Shown here piece after piece: positions 30,624-42,639 of a DNA stretch of 64,000 bases; within the stretch, counting starts at the first letter, position 1; the number at the start of each line of letters is the position of its first letter. The notes beneath the pieces are model-generated. The model had not been told where the DNA came from. It saw only the letters and a list, made by a program, of their open reading frames with translations, and did no database searches. Source of the DNA: Lineus longissimus (Eukaryota > Nemertea > Pilidiophora > Heteronemertea > Lineidae); NCBI RefSeq assembly GCF_910592395.1, contig NC_088322.1, forward strand, positions 7,125,431 to 7,189,430, given 5' to 3'. The position numbers and the translations under genes are program-made.

Positions 30624-31768
30624 AACCTTTCCTAGTATGTTTCATGGCCAGCAGCATTCAGCGTGATTGTAAACCAGCAGCCATGACCATTAGCAGAGTG
30701 CCAGTACAATGTTCCCTGGTAAGTTCAGCAGCACAGCAACGTCTGTTGACCCAGAGGGGAGATGGCGAGGAACTAGTAAAGGAGCAACTTGGAAAAAATA
30801 AACAATTATGTATTCAGCTCAAGCTTAAGCCATTCATCTGCGAATTTTGTGAAATGCAGTTTAAAAGGAAGAGCCATCTTACAGAACATGGACGCATTCA
30901 CACTGGTGAAAAGCCATTCAGATGTCAACAATGTGATATGACATTTACACGTAAAAGTAATCTTGTACAACATGAATATCTTCACACTGGGGAAAAACTA
31001 TTCAAGTGTGAATATTGTGAGAAGAGATTCACGAGAAAACGAGATGTTACACAACATGGATATATTCATACTGGTGAAAAGCCGTTCAAGTGTAAACATT
31101 GTGATAAAAAGTTTCCTAGAAAACAGCATCTTGCTCAACATGAGCGTCTGCACACTGGCGAAAGGCCCTTCAGCTGTGAACACTGTGAGAAGAGGTTTCA
31201 TCAAAAGACCGCTTTAAAACATCACATACTTCTTCACGCTGGAGAAAAGCTGTACGCGTGTTTACATTGCGACATGAAGTTCACGCAGAAGTCTGCTCTG
31301 ACAGTGCATGAGCGTATTCACACTGGAGAACGACCATTTAAGTGTTGCCACTGCGAGCTGAAGTTTGCGCGTAAAAGTGATCTTAAACAACATGGACGTA
31401 TTCACACGGGAGAAAAGCCGTTCGGGTGTGAATGTTGTGGAAGGAGGTTTGCTCGAAAACCGTCACTTACACGTCATGAATATACACATTCTGGACAAAA
31501 ACCATTCAGATGTGACACATGTGAGATGAGGTTCACTCAAAAGTATTTTCTCACAGAACACGTACGAATTCACACTGGAGAAAAACCGTTTAAGTGTGGT
31601 CATTGTGAGATGAGGTTTACTCAGAAAGCTCAACTCAAACGGCATCAGCATGTTCACACTGGTGAAAATCTTTTCATGTGCCAGCATTGTGAGATGATGT
31701 TTACCAAAAAATCTCATCTTACACAGCATGAGCGTACGCATAGTAGGGAAAATCGAGTTCAGTCGTGA
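30624..31768 (+). CDS. C2H2 zinc-finger terminal exon 2
   Basis: A terminal exon after the acceptor TCTCTCATTGCAG ending at 30623, entered in phase 1. The first ATG in the exon is at 30643. A 65-residue linker leads into eleven uninterrupted C2H2 fingers (about 30835-31740) with TGEKP/TGERP-type linkers. Many share the pattern CEMRFTQKSHLTQHERIH. Finger 5 has HAGEKL and finger 8 HSGQKP as linkers. The frame ends soon after finger 11 (HSRENRVQS). A DNA-binding regulator is expected. Homology with exons at 28357 and 32761 indicates tandem duplication. Upstream exon not identified. Confidence 0.88.
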
Positions 31769-31930
31769 TGAAGTTCACTGGAAAAGGTGATGTCACACAA
31801 CATTGGGATATTTTTACCGGTGACAATTATTCAAGTGTGGGAAGGACGAAAATCTTTATACACAGCATGAAAAACACTGGTGAAATATTCACGTATGAAA
31901 AATGTGAGATCACACGGCGAATATGTTTTT
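31769..31930 (+). pseudogene. Frame-shifted finger remnants after exon 2
   Basis: In a different frame just beyond the stop, MKFTGKGDVTQHWDIFTGDN and GEIFTYEKCEITRR are recognisable as one to two further degraded fingers. The array was once longer and was cut by a frameshift near 31755. Confidence 0.65.
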
Positions 31931-32760
31931 TTGTTCTTCATTTAGGACCTTGAAATGTGTTTACCATCATTCAGAATGCCCTTTATTTACATATGTTGCT
32001 AAAAGGGGACAGTTTTCTTGGCTGCTTTCTGTTAGCTTACAGGGGTACGCCATTCATCCTCTAAAACCTCGAATACAGGGAATGAGTCTCTGCCCCCAAT
32101 CATTGCAATGGTTTTGAATGGGGATGGGCCAATAAGTCCGGTATTATTCTTTTTATCAATGGCATAGGCCAATGGAGTCGCATGTGTTATAATCTTGCTC
32201 TGATCTTGGCTGACATTGACAGTGAAACGAAATCAACATCACTGGTTATAGTAGGCCCATTTCTTCTGATAAAAGAGACCCATTGTGTGGTTTCTTTAAA
32301 ATTGATATTGAGATTTTAGAATCCCTCCTCCATTGTAATGATTGGGGGCGGAGCCTCATTCCTTGTATTCAAGGTTTTAGAGTATTTACTGGTGGATCAG
32401 GAAAACACAGTTATACACAATGCCAATGCAATTATCATGTATGCAAATTTGCTGAAACTTGGCATGGGTACATGTGTCTACACAGTGACACTTTTGAAAT
32501 TTGTATTTAGTTTCAAATTCGATTACAGATGTACTTTGTTTATAGAAGGGTGTACATGTATGCCTTTAATCAATTTGTATTTTAGTTTCATATCTTTATC
32601 TGCATTTTAGCTTTCGGTTGAAACTTGTTGGTTTTTCTTTTAGCGTTCATACTTGTATTGAAATGGGATGCCACAATTTCAAGGAAGTAGAGTCTGCAAT
32701 CTAAACTTGAAAAAATATCTACTGGGGTAATCATACTACAGGTCCCTTCTCTCATTGCAG
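31931..32760. other. Intergenic/intronic between finger exons
   Basis: No gene seen; AT-rich. The last 25 bases form a pyrimidine-rich acceptor like those of the two preceding finger exons. Confidence 0.5.
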
Positions 32761-33974
32761 AACCTTTCCCAGTGAATTTCATCACCAGCGACATTCATGA
32801 CACTCATAGTAAATCAGGCACAACAACTCCTCTCGCTACAGCTTTGCCTGATTGTGAGGCAAATTCATTTGTTGGACTACAGTCTTCAAATTTCCCTAGT
32901 CACAATAGTGGAATTATGACATTTTCTATGATGGCCAAAGAGGGTGTTAAATGTAAGTGCGGTGTGTGTGATATGTCTTTTACTAGTGTGGCTGCCCTTA
33001 AATGCCATGAGCGTCTCCACGTAAGTGGAGGAAATGTCTTCAGTTGCGAATATTGTGGAATGATATTTATGCGGAAAAGTCATCTTACCCAACATGAGCG
33101 TATTCACACTGGAGAAAGACCATTCAAGTGTAGTCATTGTGCGATGAGTTTTGCACAAAAAGGTAATCTTCGACAACATGAACTGATTCACACTGGAGAA
33201 AAACCGCATGTCTGTGAGCACTGTGGCAAGAAATTCACGCAGAAATCTGCTCATGCTCGGCACGAACGCATTCACACTGGAGAGAAACCATTCAGATGTG
33301 AGGTATGCGAAATGAAGTTTGCACAAAAAGGGAATCTCAGGCAACATGAACAAATTCACACGGGAGAAAAGCGATTCAAGTGTGAGCATTGTGGGAAAGG
33401 GTTCATTCAAAAGAGTTTTCTTGAAGCGCATGAAAGTGTGCACAGAGGATTAAAACCTTTCAAATGTGAGCATTGTGAGAAGAGTTTCACTTCTAAAAGT
33501 AATGTTACACAACACAAACGCATTCACACTGGTGAGAAGCGGTTCAAGTGTGGACATTGCGAGATGAGGTTTACGCGCAGAAGTATTCTTACACAACATG
33601 AGCGAATTCACACTGGTGAAAAACCGTTCAGATGTGATCATTGTGAGATGAGTTTCCCTCAGAAGAGCGGTTTAAATCAACATGAACTTGTTCACACTGG
33701 CGAAAAACCGTTTCGGTGTAAACATTGTGATATGAGGTTTAGTCGAAAGGAGCATTGCGCAAAACATGAACGCATTCACACTGGAGAAAAATTCCAGTGT
33801 GTACACTGCGAGATGGCGTTTACGCAAAAAGGCAACCTGAACCAACATATCCATCGTATTCACTCTGGAGTAAGACCATTCAAGTGTAAATATTGCCATA
33901 AGGGATTTGCTTCTCAGGCGGATCTTAAACGTCATGGGTTTGTTCACCTTGATGTAAAACCATTGAAATCTTAG
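32761..33974 (+). CDS. C2H2 zinc-finger terminal exon 3
   Basis: A terminal exon after the acceptor TTCTCTCATTGCAG ending at 32760, again phase 1 and starting AACCTTTCCC like exon 2. About 60 residues of linker precede twelve C2H2 fingers (about 32950-33960). Most linkers are TGEKP type; those after finger 1 (VSGGN), finger 6 (RGLKP) and finger 12 (LDVKP) are unusual. Finger 11 has one extra residue between its histidines (HIHRIH). Ends VKPLKS at 33974, and AATAAA follows 22 bp later. Nuclear DNA binding is expected from the family. It is probably either a separate gene with an upstream exon outside the recognisable sequence or an alternative last exon of one gene. Confidence 0.88.
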
Positions 33975-33995
33975 CATTCTTAGATGAGATTGCCA

Positions 33996-34001
33996 AATAA
34001 A
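33996..34001 (+). terminator. Polyadenylation signal AATAAA
   Basis: The canonical hexamer lies 22 bp after the stop codon of finger exon 3, suggesting that the transcript ends here. Confidence 0.5.
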
Positions 34002-34365
34002 AGGTTGTCTTACCAAACGCCGCAATGGTGGAGCTCAAATGTTGGCCAAAACCGAGGTGGCAGGCGGGGTTTTGGGCAAAATAACAATTCCACCCTCGCG
34101 GTTTTTGGTGCAACAACCTGTACCGACTGTGATGTATCAATTTCTATTCTAAAACATCTGAAACTAAACGATGAAGTGTGATTTTGACTGGTTTTTTAGT
34201 GCTTCCATATTCTGCATCAACCCAAGCTGTTAAAGTTGCCTTACTGTAATTGTTATGGTTACCTAATTGTAACGACTGCCATCGAAATGAGGCAAAGTTG
34301 GCAAATATTGCAAAATACATTTACCATTGTTTACACTCTAAAAATCAAGGTTTTGTAGAATTACA

Positions 34366-34412
34366 CATACTCGTAAAAGTATACTTGCATGTCACGAACG
34401 CATTCACACTTG
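34366..34412 (+). pseudogene. Zinc-finger remnant
   Basis: Reads KSILACHERIHTC, the His half of a C2H2 finger, with no surrounding open frame. It is probably the relic of a fourth duplicated exon. Confidence 0.55.
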
Positions 34413-35960
34413 TAGTCTGACGCAATCCAAGGGTCCAAGACCATCATTATTGTATCAAGCACTTATTATTGCAAAAACATGTACACGCATGTGTCACAAA
34501 AAGAAGACTTTTTTCTTGGCTTGTTGTTGTTATGGTCTCAATAGCATTTAAGATGCTTGATGGACCAAAAACTGGCCAGGATTTTGGGATATAAACCCAT
34601 ATTTCAGTAGGATTTGGGAAGATTGCATCGGGATTTGCCAAAATTGCCTGTTGGGATGGGGATGGGGCATAGCCACAGGCACTTGGGTGCAGGATGCAAA
34701 TTACCTCCCATTTCAGGGTGGTTTCTGTTTTAGAATATAAATTGATACCTTTAGCAAGGGCGGAGCGAAGACTTAGAGAAAAGTGGCAAGTCAGCTCACA
34801 CTTTTCCGAATTTCATTGTTGAATTCAAAGGGTTGCCCACCCTTGGATTTCATCTGTGCCTAGTAAGTGTTGGCATTGGTTGTCATACCAAACACTGCTT
34901 CAGGTGGAGAGCTGTCATTTTGTCCAAAACCTCTGCAAAGCACCGTGGATTTGCTTTACATTTTAGCTCCATCTCTCACGATTGATGGGTATCATTACCA
35001 TACTGCTACACAGCAGCATTTGATCACCTTGTATCTACCAGTCATTATAACCATTGTTTCAACCTTGTTACTGTTTTGAATTTCTCTAATAATAAATAAA
35101 AGTTGAGAAACTTGTCTTCTCTTGTTCCTTCTCCCTTACATTGCCCCTGTACTCTTCTCCTGGACATTGATATGTGGTCTTTGGCTTTCATTACCATGGA
35201 ATTGCCGTTCTCCTGTGACGACTTTGACCAAGTCGCATGAATGATCCTGCTTGTTGCATCTTGACCAGTCGAGGGCTGTAATCACTACTCCTTACAGGTC
35301 CATTCATTAATAGGAATAAGACCAAGAGGTGAATGGGAGTGGACACCTTGATAAATATGATAATACGAAATGGCTGGTCTTGACCTCATGAGGACCCCAC
35401 AGGGCCAGGCTCATAACTATGACACTTGAGTTGCAAGGCATCGATTTTCCTGTTTCTCCAGGGAAAAGTTTATGCTGAAGAAGATTGACTCTGGATATAA
35501 ACAGATTGATGTCCGAAACGACCCATCCATGAATCAAATAAGAACACCACACGAGTCCATTACTTCGTTGAAATATATCACAAGTAGTTGTGTCTTGGCC
35601 CGAAAACCCACGAGACCCAAGGTCGAAAAGGTTAACAGGGGCAAAGATATTGTGATATTTTCTATTCAAAACAGACGCCCTTATTATAAGTTCCTTCACA
35701 TGGGGCGACTTTGAACAGTGGGGTCACGTTGAACACCATCCTCTAGGCGTTTCTTCTGGAGGGTTTTCAATGTGATGATGGCCTAATTTTTTAACGCGAA
35801 TCGTTGTCAATTTCATTCCAAACTCCATGACGAAAGTGGGCCTTGCATTTAAATATTGAGTTGAGAGCTGAGCCTCAACAAGGACATCATTAGCTCTATA
35901 AACGATATTGGACGATTGTAATGTTTATAGGAGGAAATGCTGTCGAAGAGAGTCGCTTGC
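34413..35960. other. Intergenic, nothing identified
   Basis: Short open frames only (for example 35472-35714 plus, 35307-35699 minus), without recognisable domains or splice support. Confidence 0.45.
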
Positions 35961-35964
35961 TCTA

Positions 35965-36055
35965 TCACATGAGTTTACCGGGACTGCCAGGAATCAAACC
36001 CGGGACCTCGGAGGCAACAGTCGCTGGTGTTACCACTGCGTGGGCCTTGCATCAT
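35965..36055 (-). repeat. tRNA-like SINE head
   Basis: On the minus strand a B-box-like GGTTTGATTCC follows CCGAGGTCCCGG, preceded by an A-box-like GCAGTGGTAACACCAGCG. The cloverleaf is not intact, so this is a tRNA-derived SINE fragment rather than a tRNA gene. Confidence 0.5.
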
Positions 36056-37526
36056 GATGACGTGACGCAAGGACACCACGATACAACAAGGGCTAAGACA
36101 TCAATCAATCCAGCAGCTATTGTGAAAGAAATGGCCTTAACATCACAGAGAGGTTCCACAACAGGAGCGACGAATGCAGGCAATACAACAATTTGATACG
36201 GAAAAAGTACTGCCTTACTAGAATGCAGCTTGACAATGGCAAAAATCAGATAGAACTGTTCTAAAGAAGTTGTTTTGCTGTGAGTCTGAAATCCATTTTA
36301 ATGATGTTTATCTGATAGATCAACAAATATTGTGATTTGGATATGGTTGTTTGCTAAACCTGGCAGTCTTACTCTTTTACATCATTGTCCGAACAGTGGG
36401 ATTTTTTAGTAAAACCGAAATGAAAAACATGACAATCAAGTAAAAAATAATTAAAAATATTTATTGCATATGATAGGAATATTTACATACATCGTGAGAA
36501 AAATTCATTTACAATTATGGTCAATGCCCTATATAAAAATTCATTGTGATCAAATGTAGAGCGTAACTGTACACGCATAAAATCATTGCTGATAAATCTG
36601 TACAGCGGATGAGGCGAAGCCTTGCCTACTGACATTTAAAGCGTCACTGCATCGAACATCTTAAACCCATATTCTGCATCGGCACTGAATTGGCAAAATT
36701 ATCCAAAGACAAAATCTTACAATTACCGGTGAACCCTCAATTCCAAATAACCAGTGAAATCAATTTTGATAAAAATTCGCCACATTCAAGGTGTCAACTT
36801 AACAGCCTTTTGTACAAAAACGTCATCTTGTCATTATTCTTAAAATTTCATGCATGAAGAATTGACAATTATTCATTTCCACTGGCAAGCGGAATGCATG
36901 TAGGTGTTCATGAGTGGCCTTGAAAATTCTCTGGCAGCAGGCAAATCAAGGCAAGTGACAAGAAGACTAATTTCTGACCGTTACAGACCCGCCTAAATGT
37001 CCGATGTAGGTTATTAAGATGACATCTGAATTGCCGAGATATCATAAATGCCTGATGTAAATTATCAAGCTCATGTACATGTAATACAGTATAATATAAA
37101 CATTGTGAAAGTGTCCCAAATATATACCTGTAGAAAGAATGCCCAGAGCCATGATATGTAATAAAACACTTGAACTCAAGGTCTGGAATTGATAGCAAAC
37201 TTGAGGTACAGGTTGTCTCACAAAACACTGCAAGAGTGGAGCTACATGTAAAATGTAGGCCAAAACCGAGGTGTTGGACAAAGTGACAGCTTCACCCAAG
37301 TGATGCATGGCGAGATAACCAATATCGGCAGTGTTTGATCAGTTAAACACCTCAAACTAAATATCACAATGTGACTTGGTCTGATTTCATATTTTGCACC
37401 CACCGAAGCAATGCTTGCCTTACAATACATGTATTACTGCTGCCGCAATACATAGGCATGCACATCATATACATGTATGGTAAACAGTGCAGTGGTGCAC
37501 TGTATAAACCAAGCTGTTTAGACAGT
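36056..37526. other. Intergenic, gene-poor
   Basis: AT-rich with no gene. At 37215-37355 the sequence GGCCAAAACCGAGGTG and neighbours resemble 34035-34170 and, more weakly, 61915-62040, marking another dispersed repeat. Confidence 0.45.
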
Positions 37527-37611
37527 ACATTGTACACCCAAGACCGTACACAGTAGTACATTAGAAAACGTTCCCCCTTCTGGAATGAATAAAATATCCT
37601 AACATCCACCC

Positions 37612-38118
37612 TTCTAAAAGTAAAATGAGCTTATGACCTTCATTTGATATCAAACTGAAGGAAAAAGCACCCTCTAATCTAGCAACTTAGCTTGTTTCAA
37701 ACAACCAGGGCCCCATCTAGAAGTTAAATGAGCTTATGACCTTCATTTGATATCAAACTGAAGGAAAAAGCACCCTCTATTCTAGCAACTTAGCTTGTTT
37801 CAAACAACCAGGGCCCCATCTAGAAGTAAAATGAGCTTATGACCTTCATTTGATATCAAACTGAAGGAAAAAGCACCCTCTAATCTAGCAACTTAGCTTG
37901 TTTCAAACAACCAGGGCCCCATCTAGAAGTAAAATGAGCTTATGACATCATTTGATATCAAACTGAAGGAAAAAGCACCCTCTATTCTAGCAACTTAACT
38001 TGTTTCAAACAACCAGGGCCCCATCTAGAAGTAAAATGAGCTTATGACCTTCATTTGATATCAAACTGAAGGAAAAAGCACCCTCTAATCTAGCAACTTA
38101 ACTTGTTTCAAACAACCA
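37612..38118 (+). repeat. 103-bp tandem repeat, five units
   Basis: Units of 103 bp (the fourth 102 bp) starting near TAAAATGAGCTTATGACC at 37621, 37724, 37827, 37930 and 38032; nearly identical. Two units of the same array lie at 40233-40434. Confidence 0.95.
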
Positions 38119-38493
38119 GGCCCTGCGTTATACAAGGAGGTAATCTTATTCATTTCCTCTACAAACGTCGCCAGTAACTTTCACCACTGTCACCCTGTGG
38201 AAACAGCTGCAACCTCTTCGAGCATCGCCCACTACCTCGCAATGGCCAGCCACCTCTTTGAGAAAATGTGAACAAAGTCCTTGTATGGACCATTCATCCA
38301 ACTTTTAGCTTCCTCACTGTGGCAAGGCCATGCCAGGATACCCACTGATTCCACAGGGTGATTGGAGCATGTTTATCTAGTATGACAGTTTCTTCAGCAA
38401 GGGCATGGAAGAATACGGCCCTATAATAATACAAGTCTTAGTTCTTTATGCAACCACATTAATCTCTTTACAGCTTTACCCTCTTTAGATGTA

Positions 38494-38969
38494 TCATGTA
38501 GGAGCCAGTTTTCGCGGGTCTTATCACTAAGTGCAGATTTACTAGCTTCCAGCGATTCCATACACGCAAAAGCTTATTTATTACGAAATTTGAGATCAAT
38601 AACGAAATATCTGGGGTGCTGCGTGGATGTTTTAAGCGTGAATTAATCTTGAAATCGCTCACTGAAAGATCGATGCAGACCAAAACAAATCCGAAGCGGC
38701 TCCCCCATTTTCGCGGGTATTGCGCATGCGCGACTGATTGTTGTGTTTCTGTGTCGTGTGCATGATCCTAGGTATTGACCCAGTGTTTTGAACGTAATTA
38801 GAGAATTGCTTGCCTGTTTAGGACGCATTTTGGGCGCTTTCTTTGCGGAACGAAATGAAAATCAAAAATCAGAAAATTTCTTCTCTGGAAACGAAGTGAC
38901 GCGCGAGAAAACGGGAAAAAACGGGTTTTCGCGAAATTGGGGATGACTCGAAATTGGGGAGCAGCACCA
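38494..38969. mobile_element. TA-flanked insertion absent from copy B
   Basis: Copy B reads AGATGTACAATG without a break. Copy A has 476 bp between TA (38492-38493) and TA (38970-38971). A TA duplication suggests a mariner-type element, but the ends are only weakly inverted. The insert contains TGCGCATGCGC at 38721-38731, an NRF1-type palindrome. Confidence 0.7.
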
Positions 38970-39207
38970 TACAATGTTTTTGGCAGAAATTACAAGTCCA
39001 GAATAATATGGCTTGGACCTGATTCTTTAGACTGTTCCATAGTAAAATGACATCTGTCAGCGAGTCCATGATTTGCCAAGTTTTGCTTGAGAAACAGTTT
39101 TAAAACATCTCGAGACCAAGCATTCAACACCATTTCATCACATAGATACATGCCCGCTGCCATAAATTACAATAAATTACTGTACAAAAATTCATCATTT
39201 AAATGAA

Positions 39208-40144
39208 ATGGCCAGGGCCATTGTGCTCACCTCATGTGGAGGAAAGATGGATAAAGAGCATGGTATTGTGTCATGTAGTGTTAGGTTTGATGTAGGTCCA
39301 AGCAATTACAATTTCCCCAAAATGGCCAATTTACAGTACATTCGACCTATGTGACCTTGAAAAGTAGGTCAAATCAAAGAAGACCCGGGTGACACATTGA
39401 ATGGTTGTTAGAATTAGATGTACCTATGATATAAAATTGGTGCCAATCGGGCAAGTCATTACTAGAAATAATGGCATTTTGAAGAATTTAGGATTTGGCC
39501 CCCTCCCTGGAGGCCAAACGGCAAATCAGATCGCACCAAACTTCGGTACCTGAGATCACCTGACCAAGGGGTACATGTGTACTTAATTTGTGATCAATGG
39601 TCATTGCAGTTAAGAAACGTGTTATAGTTACGGCATGACGGCGAATTTACTCCATTTGACCTCTGTGACCTTGACAAGAAGGTCAAATTAAAAACCTGTG
39701 TGACATATACTGTATGGTGGTTAGATGTACCCATGATATCAAATTGGTGGCAATCGGGCAAGAAGTTAAGGAATAATCACATTTTTAAGGTTTTTGGATT
39801 TTGCCACCTGGTGGTCAAGTGGTGAATCATATTGGACCAAACTTCGGTCCCTGAGATCACCTGACTAAGGGGTAAATGTGTACCAAATTTGGTATCAATA
39901 GTCATTGCAGTTTAGAAACGTGCCATCGTTACATCCTATTGGCCAATTTATACCATTTGACCTCTGTGACCTTGAAAAGGAGGTCAAATCAAAAACCCGG
40001 AGGATATATGATGCACCTTTGCTAGAAGTACCTACCATATTTGTTTCAAAATTTCCCGACTACTATTAAGGGAGATATTGCATATTTTCACTTTTAACGT
40101 TTGGCCCCCTGGTGGCCAAACCATGAAACGAATCGGACCGAAAC
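39208..40144 (-). repeat. ~300-bp dispersed family, inverted, three units
   Basis: It begins AAATGGCCAGGGCCATTGTG, the reverse complement of the right end seen at 26436, and holds three diverged units with TGACCTTGAAAAGTAGGTCAAAT-type and GGCCACC motifs. It separates the two copies of the segmental duplication. Confidence 0.82.
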
Positions 40145-40145
40145 T

Positions 40146-41040
40146 TACATTGTACACCCAAGACCGTACACAGTAGTACATTAGAAAACGTTCCCCCTTC
40201 TGGAATGAATAAAATATCCTAACATCCACCCTTCTAAAAGTAAAATGAGCTGATGACCTTCATTTGATATCAAACTGAAGGAAAAAGCACCCTCTATTCT
40301 AGCAACTTAACTTGTTTCAAACAACCAGGGCCCCATCTAGAAGTAAAATGAGCTTATGACCTTCATTTTATATTAAACTGAAGGAAAAAGCACCCTCTAT
40401 TCTAGCAACTTAACTTGTTTCAAACAACCAGGCCCTGCGTTATACAAGGAGGTAATCTTATTCATTTCCTCTACAAACGTCGCCAGTAACTTTCACCACT
40501 GTCACCCTGTGGAAACAGCTGCAACCTCTTCGAGCATCGTCCACTACCTCACAATGGCCAGCCACCTCTTTGAGAAAATGTGAACAAAGTCCTTGTATGG
40601 ACCATTCATCCAAACTTTAGCTTCCTCACTGTGGCAAGGCCATGCCAGGATACCCACTGATTCCACAGGGTGACTGGACCATGTTTATCTAGTATGACAG
40701 TTTCTTCAGCAAGGGCATGGAAGAATACGGCCCTATAATAATACAAGTCTTAGTTTTTTATGCAACCACATTAATCTCTTTACAGCTTTACCATCTTTAG
40801 ATGTACAATGTTTTTGGTAGAAATTACAAGTCCAGAATAATATGGCTTGGGCCTGATTCTTTAGACTGTTCCATAGTAAAATGACATTTGTCAGCGAGTC
40901 CATGATTTGCCAAGTTTTGCATGAGAAACAGTTTTAAAACATCACGAGACCAAGCATTCAACACCATTTCATCACATAAATACATGCCTGCTACCATAAA
41001 TTACAATAAATTACTGTGCAAAAATTCATCATTTAAAAAA
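40146..41040 (+). repeat. Segmental duplication, copy B
   Basis: Shorter copy of 37527-39207, with two 103-bp units (40233-40434) and the empty site for the 476-bp insertion near 40802-40806. Confidence 0.9.
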
Positions 41041-41041
41041 T

Positions 41042-41545
41042 GAAGTGGCCATGTACACAGGAGACTGCTGTGTACGCAGGAACAAGTTGGTTGCATGCAC
41101 AGCAGAGGTGAATTAACATAACCGTGTCATCAGTGACGTCAGCTGGAGAAAAAATGGTCCTGTTGTGATTTTACTGACCCCATTCTACATCTGGCTATGA
41201 CCCCCCAAGTAAATCTAAGGCGTATGGAGCCCCAGTTTTTGTATGGCATGTGTGCCATATGACCAAAACAGTTTTCTCCAGCCAGCGATGTCTGCTGTGT
41301 TCTCTAGACAATGCACGTGCCTGTACATTGTATACACATCATGTTGTGTATTCAAGTGAAAATGTTGCTAGGATTCACAGCAGGTAGCATAAAATCGAAG
41401 GCGGGGCTTTATAATGAACCTAATGAATATTAATATAAAACGCTGTGAACATAAAACTACTGTCTGTTACATACACAGCATGCTGTGTATGCAACAATAA
41501 TTTTTCTGTTGCATACACAGCATGCTGTGTACATATCCTCTTCCA
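41042..41545 (+). repeat. Dispersed repeat, second copy
   Basis: Matches 15863-16460 with an internal deletion. It carries an extra duplicated CTGTTGCATACACAGCATGCTGTGT-type palindromic end. Confidence 0.85.
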
Positions 41546-42639
41546 TTTTTTAACAAACCTTTAAAGGTCTTTGTCTCCTTGTCACATATCACAGAAAAAC
41601 TTTTGGGCGGAATGTACAATCTACCTTACATTGCAACCCTCCTACAACTTTGCTGTTGCTCCCTTTAACCTGTTAACTGCGTGAGACGCCATATGACATC
41701 CCGGCCTAAAGGACGTGCATTGCGTTAGACGTTTTATGGAGTCCTATGTTTGTGACTCATCTTAGCCCAGGCAACACTCAGAAACTCGATGGGAATCCCC
41801 TTAGATCGTCAGCACAGTGCAGTTTAGTGCCACTGGCACCAGTTTTTGATCTGAATCGTGGCTACAGCATGCAAGACGAAGCGGCCAAAATGCCACTTTA
41901 CTAAAAGCAAAGATATAATGTATCACTCACCTAATATATTTTGGTGTCAGACAGGCATGATTCATATCGTTAAGTGTTTTTAACATTGATTCATTGTCTC
42001 TTTTTAAAAGATATTTTGAATACAGAATATGGACAGTATTTACAAAAGCCTACAATCTATTGCGATTCATCACATCAAATCAGGCATTAAGCCGCAAGGC
42101 CTTTTAATGAATAATCACTGACAGAAAATTCTGTAATTTTTGGTCCGCTTCCAGATTCTCTTAACACCTTACCTAAGGTTTTATAATTCCTTACTTTTGG
42201 AACCGCCGTCTCAGTGTCAAGCGCCCAGTTACTGAAACAGCGCTAGACTGAGCGAGGCACCAATTAGGACATAGTGCCATACAATGAAACAGCGTTTGCT
42301 TTGCACCGCTTTGGGAACTGGCCAAGGTTGATAGCAACTATAAAAATTAATAATCCTCAAATTTTTTTCGTCAAGCAAAGGAAATTTCATCATGAATTGT
42401 CTTATAAAACGCCATTTTGGTTTACGTTTTCAACGTTTTTCCTTTTAGATTTCTCCAAATCACCACCATGAACACAAATGAGAGTATCAAACAATAAAAT
42501 TTAGCAACAACACTAAATCAAACGTGTTGCCGCGCAACCTTAAATGAAAAAATACCACTGTTTGGCCTGAACGAACTATGGCACTTGCAGGCGGACAAAA
42601 ATCCTAAACGCATTTTTTCAAAGTCCTTCACCTGTTTTA
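41546..42639. other. Downstream of the BTBD9-like gene
   Basis: Contains the 3' UTR side of the minus-strand gene ending at 42640. No other gene is recognised; no minus-strand AATAAA was located with confidence. Confidence 0.4.

Larger units (their letters stand above)
37527..39207 (+). repeat. Segmental duplication, copy A
   Basis: Matches copy B at 40146-41040 in the same order: a unique lead (ACATTGTACACCCAAGACCG), a 103-bp tandem array, a 370-bp segment (CTGCGTTATACAAGGAGG onward) and a 230-bp tail (ACAATGTTTTTGG onward). Copy A has five array units against two and carries an extra insertion at 38494-38969. No gene inside. Confidence 0.9.

Noticed and set aside
35965-36055. Functional tRNA gene
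   Set aside because: Box-like motifs are present but the acceptor stem and cloverleaf are not; treated as a SINE relic. The same applies to 54798-54865 and 48395-48450.
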